A stretch of 64,000 bases of DNA from Bifidobacterium sp. ESL0769 (GCF_029395495.1 NZ_CP113918.1:1054001-1118000), one strand, 5' to 3'; shown: positions 36,782 to 47,373, counted from the stretch's first letter. Notes: generated by a model not told the origin, from the sequence alone. Numbers and translations: made by a program.

Positions 36782-38322
36782 TGAGCGACCCCAAAGGATT
36801 TCTGAAAGTACGCACGCGCCACGAGGGGCAGGACCGTCCGGTCGCCGAGCGAATCCACGATTGGAAGGATGTGCACGCCCAGTCCGGTTTCCAGCCTTGG
36901 ACCAAGGAACAGGCCGCACGCTGCATGGACTGCGGCACACCCTTCTGTATGACAGGATGCCCACTTGGCAACATCATCCCGGACTTCAACGATCTGGTCC
37001 GTCAAGGACAGTGGGATGAGGCGTATCAGCGGCTTTCGATGACCAACAATTTCCCGGAAGTCACCGGCCTGATCTGCCCGGCGCCTTGCGAGCAGGCCTG
37101 CGTTTTGGGCATTCACCAGCCGCCGACCATGATCAAGGCCGACGAGCAGACCATCATCGACCAGGCTTGGAAACTCGGCTATGTCAAGCCGATGCCTCCG
37201 CAACGCCTGACCGATATGACCATCGCCATCGTCGGATCCGGCCCCGCCGGTCTCGCCTGCGCCCAGCAGCTGACCCGTGCCGGCCACACCGTCGTCGTCT
37301 ACGAACGCGACGACGAAATCGGCGGCCTCATGCGTTACGGCATCCCGTCCTTCAAACTCGACAAGCACCTGATCGACCGCCGCATCGAGCAGATGGAAGC
37401 CGAAGGCACCGTGTTCCGCACGAATATGGAAATCGGCAAGGACATCAGCTGGGACGAGTTGCGTTCGCGTTACGATGCCGTGGTCGTCGCCATTGGTTCC
37501 GGTGTCCCACGTGACGTCAACGTGCCCGGCCGCGAACTTGACGGCATCCATTTCGCCATGGACTTCCTACCCGATGCCAACCGGCGTTGCGAAGGCAAGG
37601 AACCGGTCAACAATATTGACGCCAACGGCAAAAAGGTCGTCATCATCGGCGGCGGGGACACCGGCTCCGACTGCCTCGGCACCGCCATCCGCCAAGGTGC
37701 CATGAGCATCACGGTCCTGCAGATCAACCCCAAGGAACCAAGCGTTCGTCCGGACAGCCAGCCTTGGCCGACCTACGCGCGTCTTTACCAGCCCACCACT
37801 TCGATGGAGGAGGGCGGCACCTACGAATACAACACCGATACCGTCAGCTTCACCGGCATCGAGGAAGTTTCGGAAACCGAGCGTGTCACGCTTGACGACA
37901 CTGGTCTGGCTAGTGGTTTTGTAGCCGACGAATTCGGTCACATCACCGGGGTCAAGGTTGTCGACGTCAGACGCAGTGAGGACGGCAAACGCGAGCATAT
38001 TCCCGGAACCGAGCGTGTCATCGATGCCGATTTGGTGCTGATTTCCACCGGTTTCCTGCATCCTGACACCTCGACGCTGCTCAGCCAGCTACCAGTCGAG
38101 CTTGATCAACGCGGAAACGTTGCCCGAAGCAAGCAATTCGAAACCAGCCAGGACGGCGTTTTCGTGTGTGGTGACGCTGGCCGTGGCCAAAGTCTCGTGG
38201 TCTGGGCGATAGCCGAAGGACGCAGTTGCGCCTCCGCCGTCGACCGCTTCCTCAACGGTACCACCGAACTTCCGGCCCCGATCGTCTCTACCCAAAAGCC
38301 GATGGCACTTCCGAGGGTCTGA
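36781..38322 (+). CDS. gltD: Glutamate synthase small subunit
   Basis: 513 aa. N-terminal 4Fe-4S cysteines sit in CMDCGTPFC...GCPLGN and CPAPCEQAC; a FAD-binding GxGxxG ([13 protein letters not shown]) and an NADPH-binding Rossmann motif ([12 protein letters not shown]) follow. It supplies electrons from NADPH to GltB. A translation-coupled partner of gltB (TGATG junction). Confidence 0.97.
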   Translation: MSDPKGFLKVRTRHEGQDRPVAERIHDWKDVHAQSGFQPWTKEQAARCMDCGTPFCMTGCPLGNIIPDFNDLVRQGQWDEAYQRLSMTNNFPEVTGLICPAPCEQACVLGIHQPPTMIKADEQTIIDQAWKLGYVKPMPPQRLTDMTIAIVGSGPAGLACAQQLTRAGHTVVVYERDDEIGGLMRYGIPSFKLDKHLIDRRIEQMEAEGTVFRTNMEIGKDISWDELRSRYDAVVVAIGSGVPRDVNVPGRELDGIHFAMDFLPDANRRCEGKEPVNNIDANGKKVVIIGGGDTGSDCLGTAIRQGAMSITVLQINPKEPSVRPDSQPWPTYARLYQPTTSMEEGGTYEYNTDTVSFTGIEEVSETERVTLDDTGLASGFVADEFGHITGVKVVDVRRSEDGKREHIPGTERVIDADLVLISTGFLHPDTSTLLSQLPVELDQRGNVARSKQFETSQDGVFVCGDAGRGQSLVVWAIAEGRSCASAVDRFLNGTTELPAPIVSTQKPMALPRV

Positions 38323-38425
38323 GCTTTCTAAGGTTTCGAGTTCTCAAAAATCCATGTGCGAATCGCTTGGCAGGGTTCGGGCTAAAATCAGAGCAGAATG
38401 AAATTCACTGCTGAAAGGAATCGAG

Positions 38426-38878
38426 ATGCCGAATCGCGCCGAACGCAGGGCCCAGGCCAAGCGCAACCGTCAGGGAGTGCCACAACCGAATCAGCCGCAG
38501 AACCGTGGCCGTGGCGGTCTGATCGACGAGTACTCGTTGCAGGAGCGCAGTCGTCGCTTGGAAGAAAGCGGCGACACGGAGTGGAAGCCCAAGGCCGAGA
38601 AGCTTTCGGCGCCGGCAGAAAACCTCGACCCGAACTACAGCGACCCGAAAGTCATGAAGGCGCCGCATTCGCTGCATCAGTGGTTCCGGATTGCCAGTTG
38701 GACGCTGATCATTCTTTCCGGTATCGCCTTCGCGATCCTCATGTGGGTTCCCAAGCATCCGATGTGGCTGATTCTGACCGTTTCCATCATCTTTGTGGTC
38801 GGTGTGCTGAGCCTCTTCTTCACGGCCGGGAACTACCATCACAACCCCAACCTAGACTCTAACGGCACCGCGATTTAA
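38426..38878 (+). CDS. Conserved small membrane protein, unknown function
   Basis: 150 aa, with AAAGGA upstream. A very basic Arg/Gln/Asn-rich N-terminus (about 1-35) and charged segment (to about 85) are followed by two hydrophobic segments (about 91-108 and 112-132) and a short polar tail. I do not recognise a domain. The polar, positively charged N-terminus should be cytoplasmic. It stands between gltD and glgA without tight coupling to either. Confidence 0.75.
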   Translation: MPNRAERRAQAKRNRQGVPQPNQPQNRGRGGLIDEYSLQERSRRLEESGDTEWKPKAEKLSAPAENLDPNYSDPKVMKAPHSLHQWFRIASWTLIILSGIAFAILMWVPKHPMWLILTVSIIFVVGVLSLFFTAGNYHHNPNLDSNGTAI

Positions 38879-38942
38879 TGAATGTCGTTGAGCAGCAAAC
38901 CGTTAGTGAAAAGTGATAGGCGCATAAGGTTGATTGACGCGT

Positions 38943-40166
38943 ATGAAGATTGATTTGCTGACCCGCGAATATCCGCCGCATATCTACGGTGGTGCCGGCG
39001 TGCACGTCGAGGAATTGTCGAAAGTGCTCGCGGAGCGTGCCGACGTTACGGTACGGGCTTTTGACGGCCCACGGAAACCTGACGAGATTCCCAAGGTGCC
39101 GGGCGGCAGTTTGCGTGTGGTCGGCTATGATATACCGACCGAATTATCACAGGATAATATGGCTCTGCAGACTTTCGGAGTGGATCTGCAAATGGCCAAC
39201 GATGTAGATGGGGACATCGCGCATGCTCACACGTGGTATGCGTGCCTGGCCGGTCGCTTGGCCCAGCAAATGCACGATATCCCGCTCGTCGTCACCGCCC
39301 ACAGCCTCGAACCGTTCCGTCCTTGGAAACGCGACCAACTCGGCGGAGGCTATAACCTGAGCTCCTGGGCGGAACGAGACGCCTTCACCCACGCCGACCG
39401 AGTCATTGCGGTCTCCGAAGGAATGAAGCAGGACATCCAGACCGCCTATCCGTCCATCGACCCGACGAGAATCGCTGTGGTCCATAACGGCATCACCGTC
39501 GCCGATTTCGAGACCCCAAGCCCTGACGACCCGGGCTGGAAGGTCTTCGAACGCTATTATATCGACCGTAGCAAGCCTACGCTGCTCTTCGTCGGCCGGG
39601 TCACCCGACAGAAAGGCCTGCCGTATCTGTTGCGGGCCCTCCATTTAATCGACAAAGATATTCAGGTTGTGCTATGCGCCGGCGCTCCGGATACCGAGGA
39701 ACTTGGCAATGAAGTGCGTTCCTCGTTCGCCGAACTCAAAGCTGAACGCGGCAATGTCATCTGGATCGAGGCGATGCTGCCGCGTTCTGAGCTCAACGCG
39801 TTGGAACATGGTTGCAGCGCCTTCGTTTGCCCAAGCATCTACGAGCCGCTCGGCATCGTCAACCTTGAGGCGATGGCCTGCGGTCTGCCGGTGATCGCCA
39901 GCGCTACCGGCGGGATTCCGGAAGTCGTGGTCGACGGGGTGACCGGTTATCTCGTTCCGATAGAGCAGAAGCGTGATGGCAGCGGCACGCCATTACATCC
40001 TGATGATTTTGTGCACGATATGGCAGCCGCAATCAACCGCCTTATGGAAAACCCGCAGCGGGCCAAGGAGATGGGCAAGGCCGGCTTCAGGCGTGCGCGC
40101 GACCAATTCAGCTGGGAACGCATTGCCGACGAGACCATGGCAGTGTATCGTCAGGTCCTGCGTTGA
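38943..40166 (+). CDS. glgA: Glycogen synthase, actinobacterial GT4 type
   Basis: 407 aa from ATG 38943. A TTG three codons upstream is closer to AAGG, so the start is uncertain. The N-terminal KIDLLTREYPPHIYGGAGVHV is the signature of the corynebacterial/actinobacterial GlgA family. The GT-B donor site includes FVGRVTRQKGL, and the C-terminal EPLGIVNLEAMACGLPVIAS is the GT4 E-x7-E motif. It elongates alpha-1,4-glucan from ADP- or GDP-glucose. No glg partners are adjacent. Confidence 0.92.
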   Translation: MKIDLLTREYPPHIYGGAGVHVEELSKVLAERADVTVRAFDGPRKPDEIPKVPGGSLRVVGYDIPTELSQDNMALQTFGVDLQMANDVDGDIAHAHTWYACLAGRLAQQMHDIPLVVTAHSLEPFRPWKRDQLGGGYNLSSWAERDAFTHADRVIAVSEGMKQDIQTAYPSIDPTRIAVVHNGITVADFETPSPDDPGWKVFERYYIDRSKPTLLFVGRVTRQKGLPYLLRALHLIDKDIQVVLCAGAPDTEELGNEVRSSFAELKAERGNVIWIEAMLPRSELNALEHGCSAFVCPSIYEPLGIVNLEAMACGLPVIASATGGIPEVVVDGVTGYLVPIEQKRDGSGTPLHPDDFVHDMAAAINRLMENPQRAKEMGKAGFRRARDQFSWERIADETMAVYRQVLR

Positions 40167-40290
40167 GAGTCGTAAGACGTATTTGGCCTTATGGCTTGGA
40201 AATGTTAAGTTTGATAGTGCAGAAGGCATTGGTCTACCGTGTTTTGTCGCCAATCGATGAACACGCTAGGATAACCAGGAAAGGTACGAC

Positions 40291-40464
40291 ATGTTTCAAT
40301 ATGTGCTGTACGCAATAATCGCTGTCGTTTTCATCGTGGCGACGGCCTTGTGCCTTTCCGCGAAGTTTGGCAAAGACAGGACGTTGCATACCCTCAAGAT
40401 CGTCGTCGGCTGCTGTCTCTATTTCCTGGCCCTCATTCTCCTGGTCGCAAGTTTCCTCACCTGA
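40291..40464 (+). CDS. 57-residue membrane protein
   Basis: A small ORF with a strong site (AGGAAAGG, seven bases before ATG 40291). Two hydrophobic segments (about 5-23 and 36-55) are separated by a short basic loop, KFGKDRTLHTLK; CLS and GCC contribute three Cys. This is a helical hairpin of unknown function. It lies between glgA and the orphan ABC ATPase gene on the same strand. The codon pattern and ribosome site make it a credible gene despite its size. The SecG or YidD-like size class was considered but no signature was found. Confidence 0.7.
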   Translation: MFQYVLYAIIAVVFIVATALCLSAKFGKDRTLHTLKIVVGCCLYFLALILLVASFLT

Positions 40465-40596
40465 ATTCGTCTTCCTGCCTTTCCGCGTCTTCGCCACAAT
40501 ATGGAATGGTGCCATTTTCGTCGGTTATTCCGGATTAGTCTGTGAGAACAAGGAAAATCGCGCAACAGGGCGCACGGCCACGATGAAGGGATGAAG

Positions 40597-41457
40597 ATGG
40601 GCGAAGCTGTTTCGGCGTTGAAACTGAGCAATGTGGAATTTCGTAGGAATCGCCGCGTCATTTTGACCGACGTCAACCTCGACTTGAAACGTGGCGAAAA
40701 ATGGGTGCTTTTCGGCCCGAACGGCATCGGCAAATCCAGTCTTGTGGCCATGATGGCGACCCGCGGGTTCCCTTCCGTCGGCACTGTCGATATCCTCGGC
40801 AACCGGCTTGGCAAGGTCAACGTCTTTTCCTATCGCAACCGCATCGGGCTGAGTTCGGCGGAATTGTCGCGTTCGTTCCCCAACGAGGAAGATCCGCTTG
40901 ACGTCATTTTGACGGCGCTAACCGCCACCACCGGCCGGTGGCGTGAACAGTTCACCCAGACCGATTACGACAAGGCCCATGGGTTCATGGCCATGTTTGG
41001 CATCGAATATCTCGAAGGCAAGCAGATGTTCAAGCTTTCGGAAGGCGAACGCACCCGAGTCTTGATTTGCCGGGCGTTGATGGGCGACCCCGATCTGCTG
41101 ATTCTTGACGAACCGACCACAGGCCTGGATTTAGGTGGTCGCGAACTTGCGCTGCGAGCGTTGAGCGACATTGGCCGACACGACACTGAGAGAACCGTGC
41201 TTTTGGTGACGCATCGCCTTGAAGAGATTCCGCAGGGCTTCGACCACGTCGCCATCATGGGCCGCATGGCAGGCAACGAGACCGACGCCCACGCTGACAA
41301 CGTCGCTGGTGCCGACCCACAGCCAGGCACCATCATTTATACCGGTGACCTTGAGCACGGCTTCACCGCCGAGCGTCTGAGCCATATCTTCGGTCTGCCG
41401 CTCAAGGTGACTCACGATCAGGGCCGCTGGTCGGCCTACGCCATCGATGACGACTGA
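40597..41457 (+). CDS. Stand-alone ABC ATPase (ModF/YlmA-like)
   Basis: 286 aa from ATG 40597, with GAAGGG six bases upstream. Walker A GPNGIGKSS, signature LSEGERTRVLICRAL, Walker B LLILDEPTTGLD, H-loop THRLEE. The LSEGE signature and overall organisation resemble the molybdenum/iron ATPases ModF and YlmA, which lack an adjacent permease; none is next to this one either. The role is unknown; it may serve a permease encoded elsewhere or act without one. Confidence 0.88.
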   Translation: MGEAVSALKLSNVEFRRNRRVILTDVNLDLKRGEKWVLFGPNGIGKSSLVAMMATRGFPSVGTVDILGNRLGKVNVFSYRNRIGLSSAELSRSFPNEEDPLDVILTALTATTGRWREQFTQTDYDKAHGFMAMFGIEYLEGKQMFKLSEGERTRVLICRALMGDPDLLILDEPTTGLDLGGRELALRALSDIGRHDTERTVLLVTHRLEEIPQGFDHVAIMGRMAGNETDAHADNVAGADPQPGTIIYTGDLEHGFTAERLSHIFGLPLKVTHDQGRWSAYAIDDD

Positions 41458-41502
41458 TTCCGATAACATTTTATTGCTGCAATAAAGAAGAAAGGGACAA
41501 CA

Positions 41503-42507
41503 ATGAAGGTCCTCCTGTACAACATCCGCCCCGAAGGACAGGATTACGTCGACGAATGGATGAAGAATCATCCCGAAGACGAGCTGGTGACGACGCCGGA
41601 TGATCTGACGCTTGAAACGGTTGATATGGCCAAAGGCCACGGTTATGACGCCGTCAGCATGCAGCAGGTTCCCGATGTCGTCGAAGAGGAAATCTATAAA
41701 AGACTGATCGACTACGGCATCCACCACATCGCGCTGCGTACGGTCGGTTTCGATATCCTCAATATGGATTACATCAAAAAGTATCATTTCCTGGTCACTC
41801 ACACGCCGGCTTATTCGCCGCGCGCGGTCGCCGAAAACACGCTTGCCTCCACCATGTATCTGCTGCGCCATTACGGCAAGATTCTCGGCAACGAGCGTAA
41901 ATGCGATTTCGTGCGTGTTTCCGAGGAAATGAGCGACGAGATTTATCACAAGACCGTCGGCATCATCGGCGTCGGCCGCATCGGTTCCGCCGTGGCCGAG
42001 CTCTTCCACGCGTTGGGCGCCACCGTCATCGGCAACGATCTGATTACCAACGCTGCCAACGATGCCTTCCTCGAATACACCGATTTCGACACCGTGGTGC
42101 GCGAGGCCGATATCCTGACGCTGCACACACCGCTTGAGCCTTACATGGTCGGTATGATCGGTGCCGAGCAGTTCAAGATGATGAAGGACACGGCGTTCAT
42201 CGTCAACCAGGCGCGTGGCCCGCTTATCGACACACAGGCCCTGGTTGCGGCGCTCAAGAATCACGAGATCGCCGGCGCTGCCATTGACGTTTTCGCCGAG
42301 GAAACCGGGCTGTTCATGAAGCGGTTTGACAACGAATCGCAGCTACCGCAGTTCTATCGCGAGCTTTCGGCGATGGATAACGTCATCATCACCCCGCATT
42401 CCGCCTTCTACACCAAGACTTCCGTGCGCAACATGGTCATGCACAGCATGACCGACGTCAAGCGCGTCACCGAAGGCAAGGAGCCAGTGTACAAGCTGAA
42501 CTACTGA
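41503..42507 (+). CDS. D-2-hydroxyacid dehydrogenase, D-lactate dehydrogenase-like
   Basis: 334 aa; ATG with GAAAGGGA upstream. The NAD-binding motif GIIGVGRIGSAVAEL lies at about 150-164. The catalytic triad has Arg in NQARGPLID, Glu in VFAEETG and His in TPHSAFYT. The overall form (LYNIRPEG N-terminus, HHIALRTVGFDILN) fits D-lactate/D-2-hydroxyisocaproate dehydrogenases. Bifidobacteria make mainly L-lactate, so branched-chain 2-keto acid reduction is an alternative. Monocistronic with a strong terminator. Confidence 0.9.
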   Translation: MKVLLYNIRPEGQDYVDEWMKNHPEDELVTTPDDLTLETVDMAKGHGYDAVSMQQVPDVVEEEIYKRLIDYGIHHIALRTVGFDILNMDYIKKYHFLVTHTPAYSPRAVAENTLASTMYLLRHYGKILGNERKCDFVRVSEEMSDEIYHKTVGIIGVGRIGSAVAELFHALGATVIGNDLITNAANDAFLEYTDFDTVVREADILTLHTPLEPYMVGMIGAEQFKMMKDTAFIVNQARGPLIDTQALVAALKNHEIAGAAIDVFAEETGLFMKRFDNESQLPQFYRELSAMDNVIITPHSAFYTKTSVRNMVMHSMTDVKRVTEGKEPVYKLNY

Positions 42508-42524
42508 GCTGGTTTTTCATATCC

Positions 42525-42582
42525 AAAAGGAATTTAAGCATATAATAAGTCGATTTTTATGCTTAAATTCCTTTTCGTTTTG
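42525..42582 (+). terminator. Strong stem terminator after the D-2-hydroxyacid dehydrogenase
   Basis: A perfect 18-bp stem (42525-42542 with 42558-42575), 15-base loop, then CGTTTTG. The 5' arm begins AAAA and the 3' arm ends TTTT, so it may function in either direction. The stem is unusually AT-rich and long. Confidence 0.75.
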
Positions 42583-42688
42583 TTGAGATCCATCGAGACG
42601 ACGTGAGAACATAAGGCAAGATGTTGGTGAAAGGTTTCTGCCAGCCACCAGCCGTCAGTTTGTGTTACGTGGATAATAAGGAGCGGGT

Positions 42689-43834
42689 ATGCCGAGACGT
42701 GGGGCGTTGCAAGCGGGGGAGAAGGTCCAGTTCACGGACCGCAAGGGCAAGAAGATCACCGACCAGCTTGTCGTCGGCGGCACCACCCAGACCGACCACG
42801 GCATCATCCTGCACGACGACGTCATCGGTTCGACTGAAGGCATCGTTGTCACCACCGTCACCTCGAAGCGAGAAGCACAGATAAGCGGCGGCACACCCGG
42901 TCACGACAAACCCAAGCCTTGGAAGGCTGCGCGTGCCATCGGCGGCTGGGATTACGCGGTCATGCGGCCGAGGCTCGCGGACTATGTGCTTTCCATGCCG
43001 CGTGGCGCACAAATCATGTATCCGAAAGACATCGCCCAGGTCATCCAGCTCGGCGACATCCGTGCCGGTCTCAACGTGCTGGAATCCGGTGCCGGCAGCG
43101 GCGCGATGAGCCTCAACCTGCTTGATGCAGTGGGGGAGTCCGGCCATCTGACCACCATCGAGATGCGTCCCGAATTCGCCAAAATAGCCGAGGCCAATGC
43201 GACGCTCTATTACGGAAGGCGCCCGCAATGGTGGGATTTGCTAACCGGCGATTTCGATTCTGTTGCCGGAAAATTAGCAGAAAAAATCCAATCTTCATCA
43301 TCTTCTGATTCAAACGGTGGAGATGATTTGAATTCAGATTATGCGCCCCAACCCTTTGACCGGATCGTGCTCGACATGCTTGATCCATGGAATCGGCTGG
43401 AACAGGCCTATCGTGTCATCGCGTCCGGCGGTGTGCTGATTGCTTACATCACCACGACCACGCAGATGTCGCGCTTCTGCGAGGCGTTGCGTGAAGCCGG
43501 TTGCTGGACGGAACCGGAAGTGCAGGAGACGTTCGAGCGTACGTGGAAGGCGCAAGGTCTTGCAGTCCGTCCTGACCACCAGATGATCGGCCATACCGGT
43601 TTTCTTATCGTTACCCGAGCCATGGCTGCTGGCTTTGAAGCTCTTCGCAAGCGTGACCGCGCCACCAAAGACACCGTCACCGACATTGATTCTCTGACCG
43701 ACGAACAGCAGGCCGAGCGTCTTGCCGATCTGGAACTCCGTGACATCAGCGACCGCAAGCTGCGCAAGGTTCTGCGCGACCTCGGCGACCAATTGCGCGA
43801 GATTGAGCCGAAAGCAATGAGCTGTAAGCGGTAA
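42689..43834 (+). CDS. trmI: tRNA (adenine-N1)-methyltransferase TrmI
   Basis: 381 aa; ATG with AAGGAG upstream. An N-terminal beta domain precedes a Rossmann methyltransferase with SAM motif I VLESGAGSGAMSLN at about 131-144, IEMRPEFA (motif II) and LDMLDPW (motif IV). It forms m1A58 in the T loop of tRNA and is a homotetramer in actinobacteria. A Ser/Asp/Gly-rich insertion lies at about 193-221, and a charged C-terminal tail. In actinobacteria trmI often lies near arc and the pup-proteasome genes, which are not seen here. Confidence 0.92.
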   Translation: MPRRGALQAGEKVQFTDRKGKKITDQLVVGGTTQTDHGIILHDDVIGSTEGIVVTTVTSKREAQISGGTPGHDKPKPWKAARAIGGWDYAVMRPRLADYVLSMPRGAQIMYPKDIAQVIQLGDIRAGLNVLESGAGSGAMSLNLLDAVGESGHLTTIEMRPEFAKIAEANATLYYGRRPQWWDLLTGDFDSVAGKLAEKIQSSSSSDSNGGDDLNSDYAPQPFDRIVLDMLDPWNRLEQAYRVIASGGVLIAYITTTTQMSRFCEALREAGCWTEPEVQETFERTWKAQGLAVRPDHQMIGHTGFLIVTRAMAAGFEALRKRDRATKDTVTDIDSLTDEQQAERLADLELRDISDRKLRKVLRDLGDQLREIEPKAMSCKR

Positions 43835-44001
43835 TCAAAAATAAAAACAAAGTCTTTTTGTTCCTGACGCAGTAAATATTTAATTTCTCTAGAATTGATA
43901 TATAAACGCAATCTATAACGACACCTTAAGTGGCTTGATGCCCTTTGAACGGGATTTTTTGATAAGATTTTGATAGTCGTCTGTCAACTTCTGGAGGAAT
44001 T

Positions 44002-46341
44002 ATGTCTGCTCTCACATCGGTTTCCGGCTTCCCGCGCATCGGGCGCGACCGCGAATTAAAAAAGGTTATCGAAGGCTACTGGAAAGGCAAGTCCAGCCTT
44101 GATGACGTGCGCGCGACCGGCAAGCAGCTGCGTGCCGACCATTGGAAGCTGCAGGCCGAAGCAGGCGTTGACCTCATCCCCAGCAATGATTTCAGCTACT
44201 ACGACCAGATGCTCGATACAGCTATTCTGCTTAACGTCATCCCGGAACGTTACCGTCGTCTCTCCTTCGAGAACGCCGAGGATACGTTGTTCGCGATGGG
44301 CCGCGGCTATCAGGGGCCGGAAGGTGACGTTACCGCGCTGCCGATGAAGAAGTGGTTCACCACCAACTATCACTATCTGGTTCCCGAAATCGACGCATCG
44401 ACTGAGATTAAGCTCAATTCCACCAAGCCGTTCGACGAATTCAACGAGGCCAAGGAGCAAGGCATCGTTACCAAGCCGGTGCTGATTGGACCTTACACCT
44501 TCCTCAAGCTGGCCCGCAATCCGCAGGCCGAAGATCTGGAGCTCGACCGTGGCCTGGTCGATGCGGTTTCCAGTGTTTACGCCGAAATCCTTCGCAAGTT
44601 CGCCGAACTCGGTGCGCAATGGGTGCAGCTCGATGAACCTTACTTGGTGCTTGACAAGGAAGACGGCGACACTGAGCTCTTCAAGGCCCTTTATTCCGCC
44701 ATTTTGCCGGCACGTTCCGGCGCTGATGGCAAGAACGTCAAGGTGCTGCTCAACACTTACTTCGGCAACATCGCCGACATCTACGAGACCGTGAACTCCT
44801 TCGGATTCGATGGTGTCGGCCTCGATCTGATCGAAGGACGCGATGAGAACCTTGCCGCCATCGAGAAGTATGGTGTCTCCGAAAACACGACGATTTTCGC
44901 CGGCGTCATCAACGGCCGCAACATCTGGCGCAACAACTACGCGCAGAGCCTCGGTCTGATTGATGCGCTGAAGACCAAAACTAACAACGTTGCGGTTTCG
45001 ACGGCTTCCTCGCTACTGCATGTGCCGTTCAGCACGGAAGGTGAGACCGGGCTCAAGCCGGAAGTACGCAAACATTTTGCCTTCGCTGTCGAAAAGCTCA
45101 GCGAACTGGTCGATGTCGCCAAGTTGGCCGATGATGACGACACGTTGCGTAAGGAATCGCAGATTCTGGCCGCTAACCAGGCGCTCTTCGACGGCAGCCG
45201 CGTGGCCCCTGATCAGGCCGTGGCCCAGCGTCTCGCCTCGCTGACCGACAAGGACTTTGTGCGTCAGCCGGCCCGCGCCGAGCGCCGGAAGCTGCAGCAC
45301 GAGGAACTCAACTTGCCGGAACTGCCAACCACCACCATCGGTTCCTTCCCGCAAACCCGTGAGATCCGTTCCATGCGGGCAAAGGCTCGCAAGGGTGAAA
45401 TCGACCAGAAGACCTATGACGGTTTCATCGCCGGCCAGATCGACCAGGTTATCGCCCATCAGGAGCAGATCGGCCTCGATGTGCTGGTCCATGGCGAATT
45501 CGAGCGCAACGATATGGTCGAATACTTCGGCCAGCACCTGAACGGTTACCTCTTCACGAAGAACGCGTGGGTACAGTCCTATGGCACCCGTTGCGTCAAG
45601 CCTCCAATCGTTTGGGGCGACGTTTCGCGCGCAGAGCCGATTACGGTGCGTTGGAGCAAGTACGCCCAAAGTCGTACCAAGCACGTCGTCAAGGGCATGC
45701 TCACCGGCCCGGTCACCATCTTGAACTGGTCCTGGCCGCGCGAAGACATCAGCAACGAGCTGCAGACCCAGCAGCTTGCTCTGGCCATTCGCGACGAGGT
45801 GCTCGACCTCGAGGCCGCCGGCATCAAGGTCATCCAGATTGACGAGGCCGCGCTGCGCGAGAAGCTGCCGCTGCGTCGCTCCGACTGGCACAAGAAGTAC
45901 CTCGATTGGGCGATTCCCGCCTTCCGCCTGGTACATTCCGCCGTGAAACCGACCACGCAGATTCACACCCACATGTGCTATTCCGAGTTCAACGACATCA
46001 TCAAGGACATCGACAACATGGACGCCGACGTGATTTCGTTCGAAGCTTCCCGTGGTGATCTTGTCGTGCTTGACGCCATCCACGATGCTCACTTCGAGAC
46101 TGAGGTTGGCCCTGGCGTCTACGACATCCATTCGCCGCGTATCCCGTCCACCAAGGAACTGGTCGACCGCATCCACGCCATTTTGAAGAAAGCCGACCCC
46201 AGCCGGGTATGGATCAACCCCGACTGCGGACTCAAGACCCGCGGCAACGAAGAGACCTGGCCAAGCCTCGAGCATATGGTCGAAGCCGCCAGGACCGTTC
46301 GCGCCGAACTGGCGAACGATTCTCAGAGCTCGCGCAACTAA
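44002..46341 (+). CDS. metE: Cobalamin-independent methionine synthase
   Basis: 779 aa with the strong site GGAGGAA. The N-terminal and catalytic barrels are both present; the zinc ligands are in HTHMCYSEF (His, Cys) and NPDCGLKTR (Cys), plus Glu in the ASRGD region. It transfers the methyl group from 5-methyl-THF (polyglutamate) to homocysteine. The following metF supplies the methyl donor. The 167-base leader has a short hairpin, CCC-TTTGAAC-GGG, followed by TTTTTT at about 43940-43965, a possible weak attenuator. Confidence 0.97.
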   Translation: MSALTSVSGFPRIGRDRELKKVIEGYWKGKSSLDDVRATGKQLRADHWKLQAEAGVDLIPSNDFSYYDQMLDTAILLNVIPERYRRLSFENAEDTLFAMGRGYQGPEGDVTALPMKKWFTTNYHYLVPEIDASTEIKLNSTKPFDEFNEAKEQGIVTKPVLIGPYTFLKLARNPQAEDLELDRGLVDAVSSVYAEILRKFAELGAQWVQLDEPYLVLDKEDGDTELFKALYSAILPARSGADGKNVKVLLNTYFGNIADIYETVNSFGFDGVGLDLIEGRDENLAAIEKYGVSENTTIFAGVINGRNIWRNNYAQSLGLIDALKTKTNNVAVSTASSLLHVPFSTEGETGLKPEVRKHFAFAVEKLSELVDVAKLADDDDTLRKESQILAANQALFDGSRVAPDQAVAQRLASLTDKDFVRQPARAERRKLQHEELNLPELPTTTIGSFPQTREIRSMRAKARKGEIDQKTYDGFIAGQIDQVIAHQEQIGLDVLVHGEFERNDMVEYFGQHLNGYLFTKNAWVQSYGTRCVKPPIVWGDVSRAEPITVRWSKYAQSRTKHVVKGMLTGPVTILNWSWPREDISNELQTQQLALAIRDEVLDLEAAGIKVIQIDEAALREKLPLRRSDWHKKYLDWAIPAFRLVHSAVKPTTQIHTHMCYSEFNDIIKDIDNMDADVISFEASRGDLVVLDAIHDAHFETEVGPGVYDIHSPRIPSTKELVDRIHAILKKADPSRVWINPDCGLKTRGNEETWPSLEHMVEAARTVRAELANDSQSSRN

Positions 46342-46363
46342 GTAAGTATTGAAGTACTATCAA

Positions 46364-46407
46364 CGTGTGGCCGGCATCAAGCAACAGCAAACGATGCCGG
46401 CCACACG
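46364..46407 (+). terminator. Hairpin between metE and metF
   Basis: CGTGTGGCCGGCATC (46364-46378) pairs perfectly with GATGCCGGCCACACG (46393-46407), 14-base loop. The following sequence is ATTTGTC, a poor T-tract, so it may reduce but not abolish read-through into metF. Confidence 0.6.
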
Positions 46408-46427
46408 ATTTGTCACAGGAGACAGCC

Positions 46428-47279
46428 ATGCATTCGCCGATTTTCTCGCTTGAGGTATTCCCGCCAAAGCCGCATTCCCCGGTAGGCGCCATCTACGATG
46501 CGCTTGACGGGCTTCAGGGTTTGAACCCCGATTTCATTTCCGTTACCTACCGTCACGGCACCCATGCCGATCGGGTCAAGACGGCCAGAATTGCCCATGC
46601 CATCAACTATGACTATCACATTCCGGTCGTCGCCCATCTGACGGCACTGTATAGCAGCAAGGCAACGGTGGATGAGGCTTTGGGTCTCTACCGTGAGGCC
46701 GGTGTCTTTGGCGTGCTGGCGTTGAGAGGCGATTACGTCGAAGGCAACGAACCTTGCGGGGATTTCGAACATGCCAGCGATTTGGCTGCCTATATCCGCG
46801 AGCACGACCCCGATATGCAGATCATGGGCGCCTGCTACCCGGAATGTCATCTCGAGTGCTCCTGCCTGGAAGATGATGTCGACAACCTCAAAAAGAAGGT
46901 GGATGCCGGCGTCACTCACCTGATCACCCAGCTTTTCTACGACAACAACGATTTCTACCGTTTCCTTGATCTTGCGCGTGCCAAGGGCATCGATGTGCCG
47001 ATCGAGGCTGGAATCATGCCCGTACGCAGTGTCAAATCCATCAACAACATGACCAAGCGCAACGGTTCCAAGGTTCCACCGGCCGTGCAGCGCATGGTCG
47101 ACAAGTGGGGCGACGATACGCCCTGCCTGCAACAGGCCGGCATCAATTACGCCTCCGAGCAGATTGCCGATCTGGTGGCGCATGGCGTCGACGGCATTCA
47201 TCTCTACACGATGAACCGTGCCGCGCTGGCCCGTCGAATATGGGCCAACGTCGAGCCGTTATTTGGAGTCAAGGAATAA
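46428..47279 (+). CDS. metF: 5,10-methylenetetrahydrofolate reductase
   Basis: 283 aa from ATG 46428, with AGGAG six bases upstream; the frame is open 21 codons further but lacks similarity. The TIM-barrel flavoprotein motifs FSLEVFPPK, the GVLALRGDY segment, THLITQLFYDN and AGIMPVRS are present. It makes the 5-methyl-THF used by MetE. It follows metE with a hairpin between, so partial transcriptional uncoupling is likely. Confidence 0.95.
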   Translation: MHSPIFSLEVFPPKPHSPVGAIYDALDGLQGLNPDFISVTYRHGTHADRVKTARIAHAINYDYHIPVVAHLTALYSSKATVDEALGLYREAGVFGVLALRGDYVEGNEPCGDFEHASDLAAYIREHDPDMQIMGACYPECHLECSCLEDDVDNLKKKVDAGVTHLITQLFYDNNDFYRFLDLARAKGIDVPIEAGIMPVRSVKSINNMTKRNGSKVPPAVQRMVDKWGDDTPCLQQAGINYASEQIADLVAHGVDGIHLYTMNRAALARRIWANVEPLFGVKE

Positions 47280-47373
47280 TATCGAAACGGATAGATCGGT
47301 TTCATTGAAAAGCGGACCGGATTCGTTCCGTTGTAATCAGGTGCTACATTGCTTTCGTGAAAATCAGGCTCAG

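Noticed and set aside
33098-36964. Two large minus-strand frames opposite gltB
   Set aside because: They run through the conserved GltB coding region and have no family features; shadows of the real gene.
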